Positions 6,628 through 12,896 of a DNA stretch of 12,896 nt are shown here, piece by piece (the first letter of the stretch is position 1; each line of letters opens with the position of its first letter). The translations under genes and the position numbers were made by a program. Under the pieces are notes generated by a model that made no database searches, was not told the origin of the DNA, and saw only the letters and a list, made by a program, of their open reading frames with translations. The stretch is from an uncultured Collinsella sp. (lineage in GTDB: Bacteria > Actinomycetota > Coriobacteriia > Coriobacteriales > Coriobacteriaceae). The DNA lies in assembly GCA_958346935.1 (NCBI GenBank), contig CATVTM010000058.1:1-12896 (forward strand), written 5' to 3'.

Positions 6628-8724
6628 TTACTTTTTGCGGGCAAGCTCACCGATGTTGGCGATGCCGGAGAAAACGGCCTCGAAGCGGTTGAGCAGCTTA
6701 AGGCGATTATCGCGGAGCTGCTCGTCCTTGTCCATGACCATAACCTCGTCGAAGAAACGGTCGATGGGCGCGCGCAGGGCTGCCAGGGCGGCAAACGCGG
6801 CCGGATAATCCTCGGTGGCGAGAGCGGCGTCAACGGCGGTCTGAGCGACCTCGGAGGCATCGGCCAGCGCAAGCTCGACCTCGCCCATCAGGCTGCGGTC
6901 ATACTCCGCGCCCAGCTCGGGCTTGGAGATATGCGCAGCGCGGGCATAGGCCGTGGCCAGGTTGTCAAAGGTCTCGGCGTCGTTCTTGCGGGCCTCGTCC
7001 AGGGCGGCGCAGCGGGCGAAGAAGACGGACGGGGCGATGATGTGCACCGCGGAGACGGCGGCAACGGTATCGGCCGGAATCTTCTCGTCGCGGGCCATGC
7101 TCACCAGACGGCCGTGGAAGAAGTCGCGGACCTGCTGGGCGACCTCGGCGGCGTCAAACGCAATGCCCTGCTCGGTATAAAGCTGGAGGGCAAAGTCGAT
7201 CAGCGACGTGGGGTCGATCGGCAGGCGATCGCGCAGGATGTTGATGATGCCGATGGCGGCACGGCGCAGCGCATAGGGGTCGGAGGAACCGGTCGGGGGC
7301 TCGCCGATGGCAAAGATACCGGCGATGGTATCGAGCTTGTCAGCGCAGGCCACGATGCATCCGGCGGTACCCTCGGGCAGCTCGTCGCCGGCAAAGCGGG
7401 GACGATAGTGATCGCGAATGGCGTGGGCGACCTCGTCGTTCTCCCCCATCGCGATGGCGTAGTAACCGCCCATCACGCCCTGCTGGCTCGTGAACTCGAC
7501 GACGGCGTTGGACACCAGGTCGGCCTTGCACAGGTGAGCGGCGCGGCCGGCATCGGCGGCCAGGTGGGCACCCAGGTGAGCCTCGCGGGCAATAGCGAGC
7601 GCGAGCTGCTCAATACGCTCGGACTTGGCGAGCACGCTGCCGAGCTTCTCCTGGAAGGCGACCTTGGCCAGACGCTCGCGGAACTCGTCGAGGGAGATCT
7701 TCAGATCCTCCTCGTAGAAGAACTTGGCGTCATCCAGGCGGGCGCGCACAACGCGCTCGTTGCCGTCGATCACGCGCTCGGCGTTCTCGGGCTTGCTGTT
7801 GGAGACAATCACGAACTCACGCGTCAGCTTGCCCTCGCCGTCATAAATCGGGAAGTAGCGCTGGTTGGTGAGCATAGACTCGCAGATGATCTCGTGCGGG
7901 ACCTTGAGGAACTCCTCATCAAAGGTACCGACGAGCACCGTCGGCCACTCGCAGAGGTTGATGACCTCCTCGAAGACCTTCTTGGGCGTATCGACGTGGC
8001 AGCCAGGACGGGCAGCCTCGACCTCGGCGATTCCGGCAAGGATGGCCTCGCGACGGCGCTCGGCAGAGAGCACGCCGGCGTCCTCGAGCACCTGCTCGTA
8101 AACAGCGGGGCTGGCGACCACATGGTCACCGGGGCCCAGAACGCGATGTCCGCGCGTGGTGTTGCCACTCGTCACGTCGGCAAACGACACGGGCACGACG
8201 TCCTCACCCAGAAGGCAGCAGATCCAACGGACCGGACGAACAAACGTAGCGTGCTCGTGACCCCAGCGCTGGCTGCGGTAGTTGGGCCACTGCAGGCCGG
8301 CGATGGTCTTCTCGCACAGGGCGGTCAGGATCGGCGTGGCCGGGGCGGAAGGAATGTTCTTCTCGGCAAAGACGTACTCACGTCCGTCGGTGTCCTCGCG
8401 ACGGACCAGGTCCTCGGCAGCCACACCGCACTTGCGGGCGAAGCCCCGGGCGGCCTTGGTGGCGTTACCGTCAGCGTCGAAGGCGATGTTGGCCGCGGGG
8501 CCACGCTTAACCTCGTGAACCTCATCGGTCGCGGTGGCGACGTCGGCAACGAGCGCAGCCAGGCGACGCGGGCTCGAGATCACGCGGACCTCGCCATGGG
8601 CCAGACCGGCCTCGTCGAGACCCTTGGCGATCATGGTGCCAAGCTGCTTGACGGCATTGTTCAGCGGTGCAGAGGGCATTTCCTCCGTACCGATCTCAAA
8701 CAGGAAATCCTTAGCATCTGCCAT
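6628..8724 (-). CDS. glyS: Glycyl-tRNA synthetase beta subunit
   Basis: The 698-residue product matches the usual length of about 690 for the beta chain of the bacterial alpha2beta2 glycyl-tRNA synthetase, which binds and positions tRNA-Gly. FLFEIGTEEMP (7-17) is the family's opening signature. Around residues 457-495, DKLDTIAGIFAIG, then PTGSSDPYALRRAA, is the conserved HD-like/tRNA-binding block. The C-terminal part matches the DALR anticodon-binding type and ends near ANIGELARKK. The ATG at 8724 lies 3 nt after the glyQ stop, so the two subunits are translationally linked. No missing blocks are seen. Confidence 0.97.
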   Translation of the reverse strand: MADAKDFLFEIGTEEMPSAPLNNAVKQLGTMIAKGLDEAGLAHGEVRVISSPRRLAALVADVATATDEVHEVKRGPAANIAFDADGNATKAARGFARKCGVAAEDLVRREDTDGREYVFAEKNIPSAPATPILTALCEKTIAGLQWPNYRSQRWGHEHATFVRPVRWICCLLGEDVVPVSFADVTSGNTTRGHRVLGPGDHVVASPAVYEQVLEDAGVLSAERRREAILAGIAEVEAARPGCHVDTPKKVFEEVINLCEWPTVLVGTFDEEFLKVPHEIICESMLTNQRYFPIYDGEGKLTREFVIVSNSKPENAERVIDGNERVVRARLDDAKFFYEEDLKISLDEFRERLAKVAFQEKLGSVLAKSERIEQLALAIAREAHLGAHLAADAGRAAHLCKADLVSNAVVEFTSQQGVMGGYYAIAMGENDEVAHAIRDHYRPRFAGDELPEGTAGCIVACADKLDTIAGIFAIGEPPTGSSDPYALRRAAIGIINILRDRLPIDPTSLIDFALQLYTEQGIAFDAAEVAQQVRDFFHGRLVSMARDEKIPADTVAAVSAVHIIAPSVFFARCAALDEARKNDAETFDNLATAYARAAHISKPELGAEYDRSLMGEVELALADASEVAQTAVDAALATEDYPAAFAALAALRAPIDRFFDEVMVMDKDEQLRDNRLKLLNRFEAVFSGIANIGELARKK

Positions 8725-8727
8725 GGC

Positions 8728-9639
8728 TTACGCCACCTCGCCTTCCTGATCGGCATTCTCGTTGATTCCAGCGACCTCGGCCATATAGGCCTCGCAGCAC
8801 GCCTTGGCGACGGCGCGGACGCGCAGGATGTAGTTGGCGCGCTCGACTGCCGACAGCGCACCGCGGGCATCGAGCAGGTTGAAGGCGTGGCTGCACTTCA
8901 TGACGCAGTCATATGCCGGCAGCGGCAGCTTGCGCTCCAGGCAAGAGTGGCACTCGGCCTCGTAGTCGTCAAACTTCTGACGCATCATCTCGACGTTGGC
9001 GACCTCAAAGTTGTAAGCGCTGAACTCGCGCTCGTTCTCCAGGAACACGTCGCCATAGGTCATGGGCGTGCCATCGGGCAGGTAGCTCCACACCAGGTCA
9101 TAAACCGAGTTGACGCCCTGGGCGTACATGGCGATGCGCTCCAGGCCATAGGTGATCTCGACAGGCACGGGGTCGACTTCGATGCCGCCCACCTGCTGGA
9201 AGTACGTAAACTGCGTGACCTCCATGCCGTTGAGCCAGACCTCCCAGCCAAGACCCCAGGCGCCGAGCGTCGGGCTCTCCCAGTCGTCCTCGACAAAGCG
9301 GACGTCATGGTCGTTGGGGTCCAGGCCGATGGCGGCCAGCGAACCCAGGTAGAGCTCCTGGGCGTTGACCGGCGAGGGCTTGATGAGCACCTGGAACTGA
9401 TAGTAGTGCTGCATGCGGTTGGGGTTCTCGCCGTAGCGGCCGTCGGCGGGACGGCGGCAGGGCTGTGCATAGCAGGTGCGCCACTCGGCGGGACCGAGCG
9501 AGCGCAGCGTGGTCGCGGTATGGAAGGTACCGGCACCGACCTCGGAGTCATAGGGCTGCATAATGACGCAGCCCTGCTCGCCCCAGTACTGCTGGAGGCG
9601 CAGGATGATGTCTTGGAAGGAAAGCGATGAAGCGTTCAT
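8728..9639 (-). CDS. glyQ: Glycyl-tRNA synthetase alpha subunit
   Basis: The 303-residue product is the catalytic alpha chain that activates glycine and charges tRNA-Gly with Gly[20 protein letters not shown], then [33 protein letters not shown] and [13 protein letters not shown] are all highly conserved family phrases. [21 protein letters not shown] and the class II core follow. The ATG at 9637-9639 is preceded by GAGGGGAT about 10 nt upstream. The 59-bp gap to lepB shows no T-box leader and no clear promoter, so it is probably read through from upstream. glyQ is normal length. Confidence 0.97.
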   Translation of the reverse strand: MNASSLSFQDIILRLQQYWGEQGCVIMQPYDSEVGAGTFHTATTLRSLGPAEWRTCYAQPCRRPADGRYGENPNRMQHYYQFQVLIKPSPVNAQELYLGSLAAIGLDPNDHDVRFVEDDWESPTLGAWGLGWEVWLNGMEVTQFTYFQQVGGIEVDPVPVEITYGLERIAMYAQGVNSVYDLVWSYLPDGTPMTYGDVFLENEREFSAYNFEVANVEMMRQKFDDYEAECHSCLERKLPLPAYDCVMKCSHAFNLLDARGALSAVERANYILRVRAVAKACCEAYMAEVAGINENADQEGEVA

Positions 9640-9698
9640 GCCTCTAATATCCCCTCGTCGAAACGATTACACGGTTAGGTACTGTACTATAGCGGTTT

Positions 9699-10262
9699 TT
9701 AGTCGATAGCGCCGATACGGTTGAGCGGCCAGTAGCGCACAAGCGCCACGGCGATCAAGTCGGAGCGGTCGACCGGGCCAAAGTAGCGGGAGTCAGCAGA
9801 GTTCTCACGGTTGTCGCCCATCACCCACACACAGTCGTCAGGGACGGTGTAGGGATAGCTCACCTGAGCGCCGGGGGCTTGGACCGAAAGCGGCCAGCTC
9901 ATGCCAGTCGTATAGTCCTCGTCGAGTGCCTGGCCATCGACGACGACCTTGCCGTCCTGCAGGTCGACCGTCTGGCCGGCCGTGGCGATGACGCGCTTTA
10001 CCAGCACGTCATGCTCAGACGTGCCATCGGGGTTGTGGAACACCACGATATCGCCTTGGCTGACGGGCTGGCCGAGCTCAAGGCTCACCTTTTGCGCCAA
10101 GATCTGGTCGCCGATCTCGATCGTGGACTCCATGGAGCCGGTGGGCACCACAAAGGGTTCGACCACAAACGAGCGAATCAAGAAGGTAGCGACCAGTGCG
10201 ATCGCAACGACCGCGATCCACTCAAACGCACCCTTTAGCACGGAATGCTGCGAAGGAACCAT
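9699..10262 (-). CDS. lepB: Signal peptidase I
   Basis: The 187-residue product is a type I signal peptidase that cuts signal peptides from exported proteins at the outer membrane face. A single N-terminal membrane helix (about 12-34) precedes PTGSMEST with the catalytic Ser43. The general-base Lys89 lies in VLVKRVIA, and box E is GDNRENSADSRYFG near residue 150. I chose the ATG at 10262, with GAGGAG 5 nt upstream inside the end of trmD; a GTG at 10268 overlapping the trmD stop would add two residues. It follows trmD where many bacteria have rplS, so secretion is tied to ribosome and tRNA maturation here. Confidence 0.95.
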   Translation of the reverse strand: MVPSQHSVLKGAFEWIAVVAIALVATFLIRSFVVEPFVVPTGSMESTIEIGDQILAQKVSLELGQPVSQGDIVVFHNPDGTSEHDVLVKRVIATAGQTVDLQDGKVVVDGQALDEDYTTGMSWPLSVQAPGAQVSYPYTVPDDCVWVMGDNRENSADSRYFGPVDRSDLIAVALVRYWPLNRIGAID

Positions 10263-12896
10263 TCTCACTCCTCGCTCTGCGAATACGACGCGTCCAGAAT
10301 CTCTTGCGCGTATGCGCGCTCCTCGGGCGTAAGCCGCGCCGTCTCGATCAGGTCGGGACGCCAGCGGCAGGTGCGCTCGATGGCATTCTTACGGCGCCAG
10401 GCGTCAACCTTGGCATGGTCACCGCTCACGAGCACCGGCGGCACGCCCTCGCCGTTGAACTCGGCGGGACGGGTGTACTGCGCGTACTCGAGCAGGCCAC
10501 CGTCCTCGGCAGTCGAGAACGACTCATCGATGTTGCTCATCTCGTCACCAAGGGCACCGGGAATCAGACGCACGACGGCGTCGGCAACGACCATGGCGGG
10601 AAGCTCGCCGCCCGTAAGCACGTAGTCGCCGATCGACAGACGCTCGTCGGCATACGCATACGCGCGCTCGTCGACGCCCTCGTATCGGCTGCATACAAAC
10701 AGCAGGCGCTCGCTTTTGAGCAGGCGCTCGGCAACATGCTGCGTAAAGGGCTCGCCACAGGGCGTAAAGAACACAACCGTGGGCTTGGGACCCTCGGAGC
10801 TAATAGCCTCGATGGCCTCGGCGATGGGCTCGACCTTCATGAGCATGCCCTGCCCGCCGCCGTACGGCTCGTCATCAACGGTACGATGACGGTCGTGCGT
10901 CCAGTCGCGCAGGTTATAGGCCTTAAAATCAAAAAGGCCGGCCTTGCGGGCGCGGCCCAAGATCGACGTGGACATGACGGGCTCAAACATCTCGGGAAAG
11001 ACCGAAAGGGTCTCGATCAGCATGTTATCCTCCCTACTTGTCCATATCGATCAAACCGTCCATAACATGGACGGAAATTGTCCCCTGATCGGGAAGATCG
11101 AGCACAACCTGCTCGATCACGGGAATCAGCACCTCGCCGTACCGATCGCCCTCGACAACCCAAACATCGTTGGCGGGCGTCGACATGATCTCGACAATCG
11201 TGCCGAGCGAGCCAAAGCGCTCGTCGACCACCTTGCGACCCATCAGGTCGGTATAGGCGGCGTCGAGCGAATCGAGCTCAAAGTCGTCACGATTTGCCAG
11301 CACGTAGCATCCGGTGATGCCCTCGGCAGCCGTCAAGTCGTCAATGCCCTCGAACGAGACCAGATCGCCATCGCCCGTATCGGTGACGGATACGACCGTG
11401 CAAAAACGGTCGCGTTTGAGCGCCGGCGGCGTCAAGGCGACGCGCATACCCGGCGTCAATACAGAAGGAAGCCCCCGCAGCGGCTGCGCGAGGACCTCCC
11501 CCTTCCTTCCGTGCGGCTTGACCACACGGGCGATGTTTTTGTACTGGGACCTCAAGGTCCTAGCCCAGAACCTCTACCTCGACAGCGGTGTCGAGGCGAG
11601 CGGCCAGTGCACGGGCGAGCGTGCGGATGGCCTTGATGGTACGGCCACGACGGCCGATGACCTTAGCAACATCATCCTCGGCAACCGAAACCTCAATCGT
11701 GGAGGCGTCGTCACCATCGATGACCTCAAGGCTCACGGAATCCGGGTCGTCGACGATCTGAACAACGAGATATTCGACGAGATCGGCGATGCGATCTGAG
11801 AGCATTGCCTCACCCTCGAGCTGTGCAGCGTCAACCTCAGGCACGATTTACTCCTCGGCGCCCTCAGCGGCCTCAGCGGCAGCCTTAGCGGCCTCGGCCT
11901 CTTTGGCGAGCTGCTTCTTGGACTTCTTGACGACGGTCTCGGTCTTCTCGCCCTCGTTGGCGGCCTTGACCAGAGCGGCGACAGCGTCGGTGAGCTGAGC
12001 GCCCTTGGACTGCCAGTCGGCGATCTTCTCGAGATCGAGGTTGATGGTCTTGGGGGCGGTCATCGGGTTGTAGCGGCCAACCTCCTCGATGATACGACCG
12101 TCACGCGGGGCGCGGGAATCGGCGACGACGACACGGTAGTACGGACGCTTCTTAGCGCCGTGACGAGCAAGGCGAATCTTGACTGCCAAAGGAAACTCCT
12201 CCAACCAAGCAGCTTTAGGCTGCAACTACAAACAAACAGTTGAACATAATACGCCATCGACGCGGGCAGGTGAAGTCCGTGAGACCAACTTCTTCGGTGT
12301 AATCGAAGGCAAATCCATATCTTAGACAAGAATTCGCGATTTGCAAGCACATCCACGCACCCCACATGAGCTGCGCGGTATACTCATACCATGAAAAGAC
12401 GCGAACATACATACGGTTATGAGGATGCTGCGGGCGTCACGCCGCCGCCCTGGACGGGACCGGCGGTGGGCCTCATGGATCTCGATGCGTTTTTTGCGAG
12501 CGTGGAGATGCTCGACCATCCAGAGTGGCGCGGCAAGCCGCTCATCGTGGGTGGTGATGCCGATTCCCGCGGCGTCGTGTCCACCTGCTCATACGAGGCA
12601 CGTCGCTTTGGCGTGCACTCCGCCATGCCCTCGGCCGAGGCACAACGCCTCTGTCCACAGGCCATTTGGACGCATGGGCATTTCGATCGCTACCACGAGG
12701 TGAGCGCGCAGGTCATGGCGATTCTCGCCGACGAGACCCCGCGCGTTGAGCGTGTATCCATCGACGAAGCCTTTATCGATATCACACCGGGCCGCTTTGC
12801 ACCCGAGGACCCGCTACTGGTTGCGCGGCGCATCAGTGATCGCGTGGCAGCGCTGGGAGTGACCTGCTCCATTGGCGTGGGCTGCAACAAGACGGT

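Overview
The window looks like a chromosomal segment of a high-GC Gram-positive gut-type actinobacterium. The protein style and gene order suggest Coriobacteriia, perhaps Collinsella; this is inference from sequence character, not a database match. It has two parts. The right part (about 5718-12896) is GC-rich housekeeping DNA. The left part (about 1-5700) is accessory DNA, visibly AT-richer between about 1000 and 5500.

Housekeeping part: eight tightly packed minus-strand genes read rpsP (S16), khpA (KH RNA-binding protein), rimM, trmD, lepB, glyQ, glyS, and a DUF299 pyruvate,phosphate dikinase regulatory protein. Gaps are short or overlapping and no clear internal terminator is seen, so they may form one ribosome, tRNA and secretion operon. 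A promoter lies upstream of rpsP. dinB (DNA polymerase IV) is divergently transcribed and runs off the right edge; it may have a leaderless mRNA.

Accessory part: the centre is a compact plus-strand cassette (2165-5101) that looks like an undescribed ribosomally synthesised, post-translationally modified peptide (RiPP) pathway. A 241-residue precursor-like protein has a leader with a nitrile-hydratase-leader/proteusin-like stretch. Its middle holds a six-residue periodic Asn-Ala tract (residues 104-139) in which nearly every Asn falls on an even-numbered residue. It is translationally coupled to a radical SAM enzyme with CxxxCxxC and a second Cys-rich region. That gene overlaps one for an NPP-motif (PrmC/HemK-like) SAM methyltransferase. 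The combination recalls polytheonamide/aeronamide-type proteusins (Asn every six residues, radical SAM epimerisation, Asn side-chain N-methylation), but the Asn tract lies mid-protein and is followed by about 100 further residues. A divergent DUF1648/SdpI-like membrane protein (1341-1994) could be the immunity protein.

Downstream, a perfect 12-bp hairpin probably ends the cassette transcript. It is followed by the first 42 codons of an ABC exporter that breaks off abruptly at about 5494 into GC-rich DNA. That DNA ends in an IS-like terminus beside the housekeeping operon. The cassette may therefore have lost its dedicated exporter. To the far left are one unrecognised Cys-rich minus-strand gene (352-840) ending in a strong GC hairpin, and two stretches (1-351, 841-1340) with no convincing gene.
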